A stretch of 64,000 bases of DNA, taken from assembly GCF_001653235.2 (NCBI RefSeq), contig NW_019154044.1:62001-126000 (forward strand), read 5' to 3'. Position numbers and translations under genes: made by a program. Each line of letters opens with the position of its first letter. The first letter of the stretch is position 1. The DNA comes from Pochonia chlamydosporia 170 (taxonomy: Eukaryota > Ascomycota > Sordariomycetes > Hypocreales > Clavicipitaceae). The notes beneath the pieces were generated by a model. The model saw nothing but the letters and a program-made list of their open reading frames with translations, was not told the DNA's origin and made no database searches. This document shows positions 35,669 to 49,339 of this stretch, piece after piece.

Positions 35669-36434
35669 TCTGTCCGTGGTCGCTTTGATGGTCTCGGGGG
35701 TGGCGAGCAATCAAGCAGTAAGCACCCCCATTTTTGAGCCACGTTATTTATGTCACGATCCTTGACTGTTCTCATCGTGTTAGTCTCGGTGGTGTATGTA
35801 TCTGCCTGCCGGGGGACGTCAACCAGCCGGGGCGAAGAAAATGACGCCGTTGCCGAAGGCGAATGCCGTTTCCTAACCCTGACTGCTCCGGAGATTGTGC
35901 GAGATCCAAAACGTGGCGTTCATGAACTGGGCCACTACTAGAAGATAACTCGCTTTGTCTATGCCCGAAATAAGGTGGGCCTTGTATCCTTCTTGGTTCT
36001 CTTTTTGGCAAATTTCGGCGATGTGTAAGCTGCTTATTGTATGTGCCGGCGATCGGCGATTCGGCGACACACGATCAAGCCACGCCTTAACTAAGCCCTT
36101 GCACCCACGCCTCACGTCGCCGAATATTATCAAGAAGGATATACGCTTGGTTATGTAATACGTCCAGCTTGTGATGTTCGGCATCACAGCTTTTCTTTGT
36201 AAAGTAGAATTACTTACCCATGATTGGTAAGGAAATCGGTAGATGAATCACGTAACCTCGGAAACATCTGTGCCGTGAGCTGTGTCATCTCCGTGTGCTT
36301 GACATGTTCATGTTGAGCGCTGCAATGCAACACTTTGACCGTTTTTAAACGTTTTATATCATTTGACATCGAACTCTGTACTTTACAATCTGCCAACAAA
36401 CATCTAGATCTTAACCAGCAATACAGTGCCTACT
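35669..36434. promoter_or_regulatory. Divergent EthD2/MFS promoter with clustered TCGGCGA sites
   Basis: 766 bp between divergent starts at 35668 (minus) and 36435 (plus). TCGGCGA occurs at 36015, 36053, 36061 and, reversed, 36117, with a related CCGGCGA at 36046: five near-identical sites in 110 bp. Such a cluster of CGG-core sites is a good candidate operator for one of the two Zn2Cys6 regulators. Confidence 0.6.
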
Positions 36435-38528
36435 ATGGCGACCGATTCAACCACTCCAACCGAGTCGAGCCTGGACATTCCCAAGGAGCTGCCTCCTGGG
36501 GATGTTTCAACGGCAGTAAACAATGACGTATCAACCGAGGATGCTGACCAGCCAGCAGAAGAAAATGGGGCTGGCGAAGGGCACGGCTTGAGCAGCGCAC
36601 AAGTCTTCCTGCTCGTCCTGTCCCTTGGTGTAAGTCATCATGGTTGCGACCAACATCAAATTTACGGTGTGGCTGACTTCACAAACCCCAGATTTCAACG
36701 TTCATTGCGGCCATTGAACAGGTAATTTTTCTCTCCCTTTTCATCAAATGTATCGCAGCGACTAATCTGCTCAGACCATCATTTCGACCGCCGCACCTTC
36801 GATTTCCAAAGCTTTCAATGCGACCGAACTAGAATTTACATGGATAGGAACTGCGTATTTGCTACCAGCTGCTGGTAAATTCTTCGCTCCTCTAAACAAT
36901 GAAAACAACTTGGGCTGATATCGTGGACAGCTGCTACGCCACCATGGGGGAAAATTAGTGACATCTTCGGGCGCAAGGTAGGCGAGAATTAAATGTGCAA
37001 TGGTTGCCAAAACTCACACTGACACTCGTTAGCCAATTCTCATGCTCGCTATCATTGTCTTTTGGATTGGGTCTCTTATCGGCGCACTGGCAACCAACCT
37101 CGATATGTTGATCGCTGGCCGTGTCATTCAAGGCACAGGTGGAGGTGGTATTCTAGGTCTCTCGGCTACAGTAATTGGAGACGTATTCAGCCCAGCGTAG
37201 GTTGCCAAGTCCTTGCTGTTTATTTCTAATCCAGCTAATCACTGCATTTAGCACTCGAAGCAAATACTACGGCATTCTGGGAGTTGTTTGGGGTTTGGCT
37301 TGTGGTTTGGGTCCTATTGTTGGCGGCGCATTCTCCGAGTTTGTCAACTGGAGGTGGTGCTTCTGGATCAACCGTAAGTCTTTGCACATATATGATGAGT
37401 CAAATTTTCACTAATTCCTATGTAGTTCCTATCGCGGGTCTAGCTGGCATCTTTGTCTTCTTCTTCCTCAAAGTCGAGACGCCCAAGACTCCCATCGTTG
37501 AAGGCCTGCTGGCTATGGACTGGCTGGGAACAATTGCAGTCGTTGGCGCCACCGTCATGTTCCTCCTCGGTTTGGGATACGGCGGAATAGCATACCCCTG
37601 GAGCTCTCCCATTGTCATTTGTCTCATTGTGTTTGGAATTGTGACATTTGGCATCTATGCGGTCATCGAGGGAAAAGTCGCCAAGTACCCAGTCACGCCG
37701 CTGAGACTCTTCAAGTCCACATCCAACGTCGCAACGTTTGGAATCGCCTACTGCCACGGCGCGGTATACATTGCCGACTTTTACTATCTCCCTCTTTACT
37801 TTCAAACGGTTCTAGGTGCCAGCCCAATCATGTCTGGTGTCTACCTATTGCCCGTCGCCATCACACTTTCGGTAACGTCAACCATAACCGGAATGTACAT
37901 CAGCAAAACGGGCCGTTATCGACCCCCCATCTACGTTGGACTCGCTTTCCTAATCCTCGGTCATGGCTTGTACACCAACCTTCAGCCATACGCCTCTTGG
38001 TCACGAATCATCATCTTCCAGATCATATCTGGTATTGGCCTCGGTCCGGTCTTCCAGGCTCCCATCATTGCTATTTTCAGCTTGACCAAGCCCGCTGATA
38101 TTGCAAGTGCCGCTGCGACTGTCTTCTTTGCCCGTGACATTGCCACAGCCATGTCCATCGTTTTCGGCGGCGTCATCTTCCAAAACCGCATTGCTGCGCA
38201 AGCCGACCAACTCTACGCCGTTCTTCCTGAGGACTTGGCAAAGATTCTCAGTGCTGGCGGCTCCACCACTTCTGGAGACATCATTCATTCTCTCTCGCCA
38301 AAGCAAAAGGATGTAGTGATTGGGGTCTACAACACCGCCTTGCAAGGAGAATGGATCTTTTACACGGCACTGAGCGGCGTTGCTCTTCTCCTGAGTGTTT
38401 TGATCAGTAAGCAGGTTCTATCTCGCGAGCACAAGGTCAACAAGGTTGGTCTGGAAGCACAGGAAGCGTCTAGATTGGAAGAGCTTCAAAAAGATGAGGA
38501 GAAGAAGAATGGGCAATCTGCAGCATAG
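36435..38528 (+). CDS. MFS drug-efflux-type transporter 1
   Basis: Seven exons: 36435-36629, 36692-36721, 36775-36874, 36931-36977, 37033-37196, 37252-37373, 37426-38528; all junctions are GT-AG and in phase, giving 586 aa. A hydrophilic N-terminus of about 55 residues precedes TM1. Family motifs: ISTFIAAIEQTIISTAAPSI (TM1), WGKISDIFGRKP (motif A in loop 2-3), LIAGRVIQGTGGGGILG (TM4) and GPIVGGAFSEFVNWRWCFWIN (motif C). Length and C-terminal extension fit the 14-TM DHA2 group used for toxin and metabolite efflux. The divergent promoter shared with EthD2 and its clustered regulator-like sites suggest it exports the cluster product or gives self-protection. Confidence 0.92.
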
Positions 38529-40062
38529 AGTAGCATTGTTTGTTGTTCAAACATGCGCAACCAGTCTGTGAAGTCTATTAACCCAGAGCGACAGTGGAGT
38601 GGTTTGATCATTTTGACGTCGATTTCGGCGTTGTTGATGCATTAGCAGTTATTCCCAAATAGAACATAAAAAAGCAGCAGTAGGTTAAATATGCATATAG
38701 CTAATATACCAAGAGAAAGATTTATAAATAAAAATGCGCAAGATTGTGTGCATGTTAGCTAACTGCTATAGGTACCCCCTAGATAGTTACTTATATAATA
38801 GTTCTATGCTTAGCTGCGTGCTCCTTGCGGTCGTAGTTGCGAATGCTCCCTTTTCCCACTTTAAGCAAAGTAGAATATACTATATGCTTATTTCTACATA
38901 ACCTCTAAAGATAACTCTATCTAGAACCTAGTCTATATTACCTTATTATTTTGTTGGCCCAAAACGAACACACCTAAGAGCTTAGAGTAGCCCGCGAAAT
39001 ACCGCACTTACACGCAGCTTGTTAGCAATTTAGTCTAGATTATTACTTCCCTTTAGTCTAAATAGTTAGAATCCTTCTAATTGCCTAGATTAAATGGTAT
39101 TTAATCTTTAATTGCTTTAGTCTTCCCAAAAGACTTTAGCAGTATTATTTGGTGGTGCACCTTTACGAGGTATAGCCTGTAGCAAAGAAAGGTACCCTTA
39201 GTTAATAAGGGATTTAGTAAATAAGCATTAGATGCACCAAGTAAATAGCTCTAGTTAAGAAAAATTGCGGTTAAGTCTGTTAATTAAATGTCTGGCTAAA
39301 GGGGAAAGAACTTCCCTTTTATCTGTGTGCTAGCTATAAGATTAAATAAAAACACTAAGTCCCTTTTTCCTATCCCCTTATTAGGCCCCTAAGTGTGAGC
39401 AATTCCGCCCACATAATATAGACCTATATTGTTCTTAACTATGCTCTGGTGACCACTTAATCGGCGTATTCTACTTTAACCTTTCCCATAGAGCAGCATT
39501 TTACCTTGTTTTGCCAACAGAGCTAGTTACGGATTTAATTAATTCAAGCCACAGTAGCTACTTAAAGTGCCCGCCTTGTTTTATTTTCTGGCTATAGCGG
39601 GATTTTTCCCAAGCTACTTTATTGTTCTTAGCTTGTTAATTAACTTGTGATTATCTTATAGGGTTAAGCAATCGTCTAAATAGCTCCACCTTAACATTAA
39701 GGCTATAGCTTGTTAGACCTAGAGGTAAATACTTCACCATTAACGCTAGAATTATATTAAGGTAATAAATTCCCCTTATGTGTCTAAGCCAAAGAGACTT
39801 AATAACCATTTAAAGAGGTGAGAGCTCTAGGCCTTACTTGCAGCTGTTCATCCATTTTCTGCTGATAGCGATACCAGGGTGATGTGGATACTGGTCACCC
39901 AAACGTCCTATACTCTATACACAGTAGGTATCTATAGTTTGGCTTAATGTAATGCCTTCCACTGGGTTCTGCCACAGTTCCCTTTTTTTATGTCTTCTAG
40001 CCGCACAACTCTACTGAGTTAACCGTGCGCACAACCTCGTTGATCTAAGAACTCTGTGGCGA
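38529..40062. other. AT-rich, RIP-like spacer
   Basis: 1.5 kb between the MFS gene and the 3' end of the reducing PKS. From 38.66 to 39.85 kb it is strongly AT-rich, full of TTA, TAA, CTA and TAG words, with no open frame of note. It looks like an old transposon eroded by RIP, similar to the island at 11.2-12.5 kb. Confidence 0.55.
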
Positions 40063-43000
40063 CTACTCCGCGACTCTGGCAATCAGTTCCGCGACATTTC
40101 TAATTGAGACATTATTCCCCATAATATCGAAGACGGCAACATCGGCTTTGAAGTCCCTCCGGAACCAGTGTCTTAGCTCAACCGCCATGAGAGAGTCAAC
40201 GCCATAATCCGATAGTGGATTTCGAGCATCGATTTCGTCACTCGTAATACACAAAGCGTGTGCCAACTTGTCGATAATTGCGCCCATCGCCACCGCAGCT
40301 CGATCAGTAGGCGACGTAGCCTGCTGGAATAGTAATGCAGTCTGGTCATTAGCTCCGTTGCGCTGATTTCGCTGCTGTCCTTCCTTGGTAATTCTGGGAA
40401 ACCCGCTGTAAAACGGTCGCCCGTCGATATGAGGGGGAAGAACGGTGTCGATATGTGTATCTGAAGGAGTCGCACCACCCACAAGGACCTGGGTATGTGT
40501 TTCTTTCCCGGTGAGGGTTAAAGGATCGCAGTAGTAGTCCATGACAGCAAGAATGTCTCTTTCATAAACTGCCTTGGCATCGCGATATTTGTCAGAACTG
40601 ACCTGGAAGTCTTCATGATCGACCATAGCTCCAACGTTCCGTATTAATCCAAGGTTAATACTCATGGCCTTGCCACCCATGGAGGAGCGATGACGGGCGA
40701 TGGAATCCTGACCTGCGCAAGCGGCAGCGTAGTTACTCTGACCTATGGCTCCGTAAATGCTGGCGGCAGACGACAGGAGAATGAAAAAGTCCAAGTCTGC
40801 GGGTAGCTGTTGATGAAGATTCCAAGACGAGGCTACCTTGGATTGGATTGAAATTTTCCATTGCGAGTGCGTCATGTTATAGAACATTGCGTCTTGAAGA
40901 GCCATTGCAGCATTGATACAGCCCCTTATAGGAGGCATGTCCTTACATGCCTGCAGGAGGGCTGCAAGCTGATCACTGGAGCTGACATCGCAGCAAGATG
41001 TAATGAGAGTCACGCCTTTTTGTTCGAGACGAGCAACAAATTCCGCAACGGCCTGTGATTTTACTCCTGAGCGTGACGGGATAACAAAATATCTTGCCCC
41101 TTTCTGAACCATCCAGGAGAGAATGGACCGACCAATCCCGCCTAAGCCACCCACTATTACATAGGTAGCTTGACTGGGAAAGCGCCAAGTAGATCTTTTA
41201 GTTATGTATTTCTAACAGCTATGGTCAGTATATTAAGTCTCGAAAAATAAGCTTGCAGAGTGCCATCGCCGGAGTACTTACAGAAATTTTGTCATTCGGT
41301 TCCAGGGTGATGACAGTACGTCCAGTATTCTTGCCGCTCTGGATAAACCTAAACGCCTTCTCTGCCTCTGCGACAGGGAAAAGATGCACAGGCTTCGGGT
41401 ACTGGCCAATATTGCTCTCAAACAACATGGCAAGACAGGTTCGCATCAGATCTTTCGTGCCTTGAGGATCACGAGCTGCCATGTGCACCAAATCCACAGC
41501 AGCAAAGGTAACGTTCCTAGCAAAATGAGCCATTGGGAGAGAAGAGTTGGAGCCAATATCCGCCTTGCCAATTTCAATGAATCTTCCAAAAGGGGCAATG
41601 CAGGCCCACGATGCTTTGAGTTTGTCTCCAGACAGTGAGTTCAAAACCACATCCACACCACGGCCGCCCGTCTCCCGCATAATACCCTTTTGGAAGGACG
41701 TATCACGACTATAAAAGATATTGCTGGCCGGTATTCCAAACTCATCCACTAACAGCTGTTTCTTTTCATCGAACCCTACCGTTGCAAATATCTCGGCACC
41801 AACCTGCTGGGCAACGCAAATGGCCATTTGCCCTGTGCTACCTGCAGCGGCGTGGATGAGAACTTTGTCGCCCCTCTTTAACCTGGCTAGGTTGATCAAC
41901 CCGTGATAGGCTGTCATGAGGGGATTCAGTGCGGCGACAGACCTGGCGAAGGACATGTCGTCGGGGATCTTGAACACCATGTCAACAGGCACTTGAACTA
42001 CTGTCTGCTCGCTATGGCAGCACCACAAACGCGATCGCCTGGCTGGAGCTCGGAAACTTTGGAACCGACTCGTGATACGACTCCAGAAAGCTCCCAGCCC
42101 ATTCCACTGGTGTCGCTGGCGTCTCCATAACGACTAAGCGCAATCATTACATCACGGAAAGACACAGGCCAAGCTCGGCACTCGATCTCTACCGCCTCTG
42201 GATCAAGCTTATCTGGTAGCTGTGCCTCGGCGAGTCTAAGGGTATCAAGCATGCCAGGAGTTCCCACAGACAGAACAGTAGGAGGATCATGTCTCAAGAT
42301 CTGATCCTTCTGTAGCGTGGGATAAATCCGCAATCGTCTATCGTCATCCTGATCGGCGGCGTAGATTAGTCGCTCTACGCTTAGAAGGCCATCTTGGATG
42401 AAGAACTCGTTTTCCAGTGAAGCGAGGCCATCTTGAAAACATATCCGGAGCACGTTTCGTATATGAGCTTCAGCGGCATCAACGGTTAGTAAAGTTCGCT
42501 GACCAGCCATGAGACTGACAAGCTCCTTTGTTGGCTCCTCGTACCGCATGGAGCGAAGGAAGCCCAAAGCCATATGAGGTCTTGGGTCTCCTGCATCCTC
42601 TTCGACTAAAAGATCAGGGAGTGCTACCCATAGTAGATTTTGTGCCTTTGAAATCAGAGTTCGCAGGGCATCGAACTCTTGCTCGGAAATTGCTAGCAGA
42701 AATGATTTCCCCACATCAAGAAGCGAGATGATCACGTCATCATGTTGCCAGGTATTCTCGTGCACTTGATTCAGCTGTACAACTCTCGTATTTTGTCCTT
42801 GTTCTTGGAGTAGGCTAGCAGCTAGTGTTGTCTGCAAATCCGGCGCATTGGTGTCGACGACGAGAATTAGAGAGCCTTGGTTCCGGACGGCGGGTTGGAT
42901 AGGCATCTCTGCTGAAGTCTCCTTCTCTACTGCGGTAGTAATCATGAGACAAACTCCTTCTCCGTCTTCCCAACTTGCTTCTACTCCAGTGAAGCCAGTA

Positions 43001-46000
43001 TCTCTCGCCAATCTATCCCATGTTTCTTTCGGCACAAGTGGTCCATCTTTCCGCCAGTCTTCCGTAGATAGCCACCAGCCAGGCAGGGAGCCAAAGCTTA
43101 CAAGAGCCTTGGCAAGGTTAACCTGCGTGATTTCCAGATTAACAAAGTATCCACCGGGTTTCAAGAGTGCCCTGACGTTACTGATGGATACCTCTAGGCG
43201 AGACGTCGCATGGAGAACGGAGCCTGCAAGAATTATGTCGTATGAACCTGTCTCGAAGCCCTGAGTTTCAGGAGACTTTTCAATGTCAAGCTTTTGGAAG
43301 ACGATCCTGTCTGCAACTTGCGCAAAAGTAGTCCGAGCCGCCTCAAAAAAGGCTGGAGAGATATCTGTGTAGATGTACTCTGCGAAGTGAATGGACCCCG
43401 TGGACTTTTCGAGGTCCCGCAATATTGACAAAACAGATGTTGTTAGACCACCAGTGCCGGACCCAATCTCAAGGATACGCAGACCGGGCTTCTCGTGAGA
43501 CGCTAGATCTAGGAAGTTGCGCAGACGATCGTCGGCTAGTTTGCTGAATAGCAGAGGATAAGACCGGTTGGCGACCTCAGATGACGTTAGAAGCTCCAAG
43601 GGTTCCGTCTCATTTCGAAGCAGACTCTCCAAGTGACGACCAGCTTCTGCGTAGAGATCCCAGCCGGGATTGAATTCGACGCATCTTGCTAGTTCTTGCC
43701 GAATCTCTTCTTTGTCATGCTGTCTTCCATCTCTATATCTACTTTTAAGCGCTTGGATGAATGTTTTGAGATGATTCGGCAAGGTAGAAGTGTCGAAGTT
43801 TAAGCTTGAGAGGCAGCCAAGAGCGTCTTCAGCAGAGTGGCGTAGAGCGGTCTCGAGTCTATTAGACCATTGCTGCTCGATATCAGTTAGTGAGATGGGT
43901 CGTGGCGCACACAGCCTTTGCAAGTCATGTCCTTCAAGTTGGCTTAAGAGCGGCTTTCTGTCAATGTTGTATATAAGGTTAGGTCCCTGGTTATCACGCA
44001 GACCATCATCATCAAGCGATACACACGCCATGACAACACGCTCCGCAGACAACAAGAGAGTATCTTCCTCATCACAGACAAAAATGTTCCCTTCCAAGCC
44101 CGCTGTCTTGTTGGAGTGAATTTTAGAGGTCGCCCGTACTGAACCATGTCCTTGTTTCCACCGTTTTGTAGACAGCCAAAGGTTGTAAACATCTCGAGGC
44201 ACAAATGTCGCTGCCGAGTCAGACATGCCCTTCGATACCTGCGCAAGTGTAACGTGCATCATCGCATCTAGAGGTGCTGGGTGCACCGGACTAGCATCCC
44301 CGGCGTCCAGCATTAAATCGTGAGCAATACATGCTTGTGAGATGTGTTGGCCATCCCAACGAATGTCTCGTAGGATGCTGAAAGACGGACCATATGCCAT
44401 GCCGTGATCACGTAGGGATTGGTAGAAGGTTTTGTAGTCGATTTTCTTGTCACAACAGTTGGCAGCTTCATGCTGCAGCTTCAAATATTTATCCGTCTCC
44501 GCTTGATGCTCTTTACCGCCATCGACTTGAGTCACCCCCTGCTCATATTGTACCTGGATCGTGGCTTGAAAGCATTCAGTCCAACTGTCTCCGTCGTGAG
44601 CGAAGATGGAACTTTCAAAGAAGGCTATCTCCTTTTCAAAAGTCTCCTGTCTCGGTCGCAAAGACAATAATATCTCAACTGGCGTTTTGGCATTCTCGGG
44701 GATAGGAATCGGTCGGAGAAAGTGAGCTTCTGGGAAGAGAAAGGCTGAGATAGACTTTGCGACCTTGTTGGACTCGATCAAGTGCTTTACCCCTTCCATA
44801 GCCATCACTAGCATTCCCGTACCCGGACAGATAGTCTTAGTGCTAATAACATGATCCTCTAGCCATGGCATAGTGTCCAAGCTGAGCCAATTGCGGAACG
44901 ATGGCCGGAGGTTATTCCAGTCGTGAGATCGTTTACCAAGCATAACGCCCTTAGCAACAGGACGAAACCTCATACCCTTGTCTAGCCTTGAATTATGCCA
45001 GTATCTTCTTGATAGATCAAATGGATACTTTGGGCAATCCACCAACGGAGGCGGGCATTTGTCGCCATGGTGGCCGTTGCCTTCTTCGATGGACACTGGA
45101 TAGCCAATGCAGAAGAGATTGCCCAACAGCTCGAGGAAGGTAATCAGTGATGGCTTTGACCGTTGAAGAACAGAGTGATATCGTAATACTCCCTCAGGTT
45201 TCGTACTCTTGCCCTTGGCATTCACACCCACATCAGCCAAATGTTGCAGAGTGTCCTGTATGGGTCGTCGTAGCGCGGAATGCGGCCCAATTTCCAAAAT
45301 ATCAGTAATCCTTTCAAAACCGACGCCTAAGTTCTCTCTACTGTCCAAGCTCTGCAGTGCGTCGGCAAATTGAACCGGCGATAGCAGGTTGTCAACCCAA
45401 TATTGGGCCGTTGCAAGCATCGAAACCTTGGTTATCAACCGTCTGGTCACCGATGATATCATTGAACCACGGCTCAGTTTCGTGCCGGATTCTAGCCCAC
45501 CAAGGAGCTCGTGGTACTCTGAAGCAGCTGCTTTCATTGCAGGAGAGTGGTACGCAACGCCAGTGTTGATCTTTTGAGCGAAAATCTCGTCCTGGTCTAA
45601 TCGTTGCTTGAGTTGATCAATGTCTTTTTCGTCGCCTGATAATGTGCAATTGGAAATGCTGTTAATACAGGCTAGATGAACTGATACTACCATCTTGTCG
45701 CCACCAACTTTGTAGAGATAGCTCCTTACCTCATCTCTGGGCAGGTTAACTGACATCATGGCCCCAGGCCTGGCGGCGACAGAGTCCTTCAGCTTTTTGG
45801 CAACTATTCCTCGATAATACGCGACTTTACATGCCGATTCTAGTGACAGCGCACCAATAGCATATGCTGCAGCAATTTCTCCCGAGGAGTGCCCAAGAAC
45901 TGCAGAGGGAGCCACGCAAACACTTTTGAGAAGCTCTACTAAAGCAATTTGAAGGGCTGTGCAAAGGGGCTGACTAAACTGAGGCGAATGGATCTTATTC

Positions 46001-47973
46001 TCATCACGCATCACATCAAGCACCGACCATGTAGACCCAAAGGAAGCAAAGACACTGTCGACGCGCTGCAAAGTGTCGGCGAAGATCTTGTATTGTAAGA
46101 GTTCCAGACCCATGGCGGCGTATTGAGCTCCTTGACCAGTGAATGCGAATGCAATGACTGGCGCGTAGTTTGCTGACCTGACGGGTTTTGCTTTGGGCAG
46201 CGGCACTAATCCTTCTCCTGAAGCGATTTGGTCGGCGCTAAGAAGTGTAAAAGACCTCCATGGCAGGCGGCTTCGCCGATTAGAGAGAGTGTATGCTAGT
46301 TGGTTGAGTTTTCGAGATGAGCCGCGGATCTTGTTTTGCAGGTACGGCTCGTAGACTATGGTTAAACGATCTATAGCACCGGAGTCTGCACCAGACCAGA
46401 CCATCAGGAGTGGACTAGAGCCTGACAAGGTACGAGCTGCGTCTGGACTTGTCCGGGATACGCCATTACTCAAGGTAGTTGAAGGCTGTTGCTCGGGATG
46501 CTCACTTGACGAATAAGTCGTGCCGTTTATAGCTACGGCAGTCGAATCATCCGGAAGCATTGTGCAGTTGTGATATCCCGTCAACCCCTTGTTGAGGAGA
46601 TAATGATGGGCGTCATCAAGGATAATGTGCGCATTGGAACCTCCCAGGCTAAATGAATTAACTGAGGCACGCCGAACGCCTGCTGTGGGCCAAGGGACGC
46701 AGGCTTTCGGCACCTTGATGTTGAAGAATTCGGCATCAATAGAAGAATTCATGTCCTCAAAGAGCGCCTGAGGGGGAATCACCCCCTTTTCCAGAGCCAG
46801 AATAGCCCTGATAGTACCAGCAAGGCCACTGCCAGCTTCAACATGTCCAATATTCCCTTTGATTGACCCCAAGTAGAGAGGATCTTGAGGCGAGCGATGG
46901 GTCCGGAATACCCGACCTATGGCCTTTGCTTCGATCGGATCTCCGGTGGGCGTACCGGTGCCGTGGGCCTCGAGATACCGTGTATCTTGGAGTCCTAATC
47001 CCGCCTTTTGATAAACATGACGGATCAACTTCTCCTGGGCTTCAGCACTAGGCTGTGTGAGACTAGGCGTCCGGCCGTCTTGGTTAGCTCCTGTTGCCCG
47101 TATAACGGCACGGATAACATTGCCATCTCGCAATGCATCTGCCATGGGCTTTACTATCATGGCTAGAATACCCTCTCCACGCGCGTAACCGTTGGCCCTG
47201 TGGTCAAACGTGTAGCAAAGTCCATCAGGGGACAGAAAATTCAGATTGGACAACAGAGTTGCCGCATCTGGGTTGAGCATCAAATTGGAACCCAACACAA
47301 CAGCCTATGTTGCATGCAATTGTTAGCCTCCACCCCGTCAAAGAGTCTTTTTCTTCTATAGTAAGGGGTTTACTCGTGGAATTGCGCTTACCGCCGATGC
47401 ATCACCGCTCTGCATAGACTTGCACGCATAATCCAAAGCTGTGAGGCTGCTGGAGCATGCAGTGTTGATATGTAGACAAGGACCGGCCAGATTGAAGTAC
47501 CAACTAATCTTGCCTACTAAGACGGACGCTTCAGTACCGGTTAGTACCAGACGCGGCGCCGAGTCCACGTCCTTGGTGAGCATGCGACTATAGTCATCTG
47601 AGCACGCGCCAAAGACAGCCGTACGTGATCCTTTGACAGATTCAATCGGTATACCGGCGTTCTCAAAAGCATGATACACCGTTTGCAGTGCCCATCGCTG
47701 TTGGGGATCCATCACCGCTGCCTCTTGGGGGTTAATGGAGAAGAATGGAGCGTCAAAGGAGGCAAGGTCGCCATTGCAAAAGTGAGCACCTTGAGTGTGA
47801 ATCGTTGCAGTCTTCTTGGATCCTCCATCATGGTAGGTATCAATAGTAGCACGATCTTCTGGCCACTTGGTCATGAGATTCTTGCCATTCTCCAGGACTT
47901 CCCAGAGGCTTGACTCGTCCACGGCATCCTGAGCTAATTTGAACGCGAACCCTACGATTGCAAATGGCTCCAT
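40063..47973 (-). CDS. Highly reducing PKS (KS-AT-DH-MT-ER-KR-ACP), frameshift in ER
   Basis: Exons on the minus strand: 47973-47392, 47304-41282 (contains a frame break) and 41211-40063; introns of 87 and 70 bp. KS is intact (NTACSSS, EAHGTG, GNIGHVEAG). AT has FTGQGAQ and GHSSGE. DH has DHVISTKTICP (Gly of HxxxGxxxxP replaced by Thr) and HPAPLDAMM. MT has an intact LEIGSGTGG. ER has HAAAGSTGQ. KR has GGLGGIG and SSAASIYGAIGQSNYAAA. ACP has YGVDSLMAVEL. The frame changes near 42000-42020, between GDRVCGAA and VQVPVDMVF: sequence on both sides is conserved ER, yet a 1-nt loss or 2-nt gain separates them, and no normal intron repairs it. If real, the ER, KR and ACP would be lost. A functional enzyme would make a fully reduced, possibly methyl-branched chain, released by the LovG-like hydrolase at 57.4 kb. 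Confidence 0.85.
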
Positions 47974-49339
47974 GATGTTGGAGGGGATGATTGATGGAGG
48001 TGGATAAGAATGACTGTAGTTCTAGAGAGTGCCAGATATGGAAGGCGCGTAAGGGATGTTGTGGTAGTGATGGGAAGTCGAGTAGGCGAAAATGGACAAT
48101 TAAAGAAGGAGTAGACGCTAGAATGCAGCTGTAACTACCTAGGTAGATAAAAACGTAACTCATTAGTTGGGTATCCTAACATTCTCTGCCCAATGTACAT
48201 ATTATGTCGTTTCCAGCACGCCTCACTTTGGGTTGTGAGTATAAGATCTGACAACTCACCTAACAGATCTTACTCTATCACAGTTACACTGCCTATTATT
48301 TGCAGTCACTCTAACACTCGAAAATCTTGTATAAACTCCACTAGCTTGTATATGGTCGTTCTCCTCAGCCACTAAATGCAGCAATATTAAGACGTGACAT
48401 TTGACTCACAATATTCTTCAGTTACTTGCAAAAGCAAAAACACATTCATCCCGCCTCACAAACTCTTTACTTGCTCCATCGTGCCAAGGTTTTTTGAGCC
48501 TGGCAAGGGTGACATCTTCTTAGCCCCCACCGATACGGCCCCCAAAACACTTATCTAGACCTTTTTCTATCACCATCGCTTCGGATGCATCCAACATGGC
48601 TGATGGTGTCTCCACAAGGTTGCATGCATCCCTAGAGTTACGTACGAACTAGGAGGGCAACATGAACATGCGTGTTGTCTGCATAGCCACGGCACGAATG
48701 CTGATGCTGTCCCGTCCCCATCCCCCTGCTCCCGTTTTCGTAAGGAGTAAGACGGCAGAGTTGAGAAACTTCGCTAGATACTCAGGTTACAAAGGCGTCT
48801 AAGTGGATATATTCTCCGTTTAAGATGCAATCCCGCACCAGGGGTATGAGCAGGGCGGATCACGATGCGAAATTTCTAACCGCCCACTCCACTTGTCATG
48901 CGAGGACGGTGTCTGCAGGCGTTGCCACCTCATAATAGCGCATAAGGCTCTAGAAGCATGTAACTACATCCGCATCCGGGTATGGGATGCAATGTGACGG
49001 CACATAGTAGTGTGTGTGCCTAAAGATACTTGCCGACGGTTCATCCGCTTACCACCCATTACCAATTTCGCATCCTCTCTGCTTCATTTCGTATTGTGGT
49101 GGTGCCATGATGCCCGTGGTTAGTCTTGGAAGCGAAATAATCTGTATGAAGTAAGGTAGTTCATATCCGCACCGGGTAATATAATCCCATCTTGGTGTCA
49201 ACATGAGATTTGAAGTCTGCCGGACGCTTATGTGTCGACTGGTTCTACCATTTACGTTCAGTACTCTTGTTTTTGTTTTGGTTTTCGCTAAGATTGAACA
49301 CTGTTGAAAGCCGATCTCATACAACTCGTTACGGCAATC
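47974..49339. other. Intergenic, no gene recognised
   Basis: About 1.37 kb between divergent starts of the reducing PKS (minus) and the Pth11-like gene (plus). I see no gene and no TCGGCGA heptamer here, unlike other promoters of the cluster. Confidence 0.5.

Noticed and set aside
41998..42028. A 29-nt intron repairing the ER frame
   Set aside because: Shorter than any credible fungal spliceosomal intron and would delete conserved ER residues; a frameshift or sequence error is more likely.
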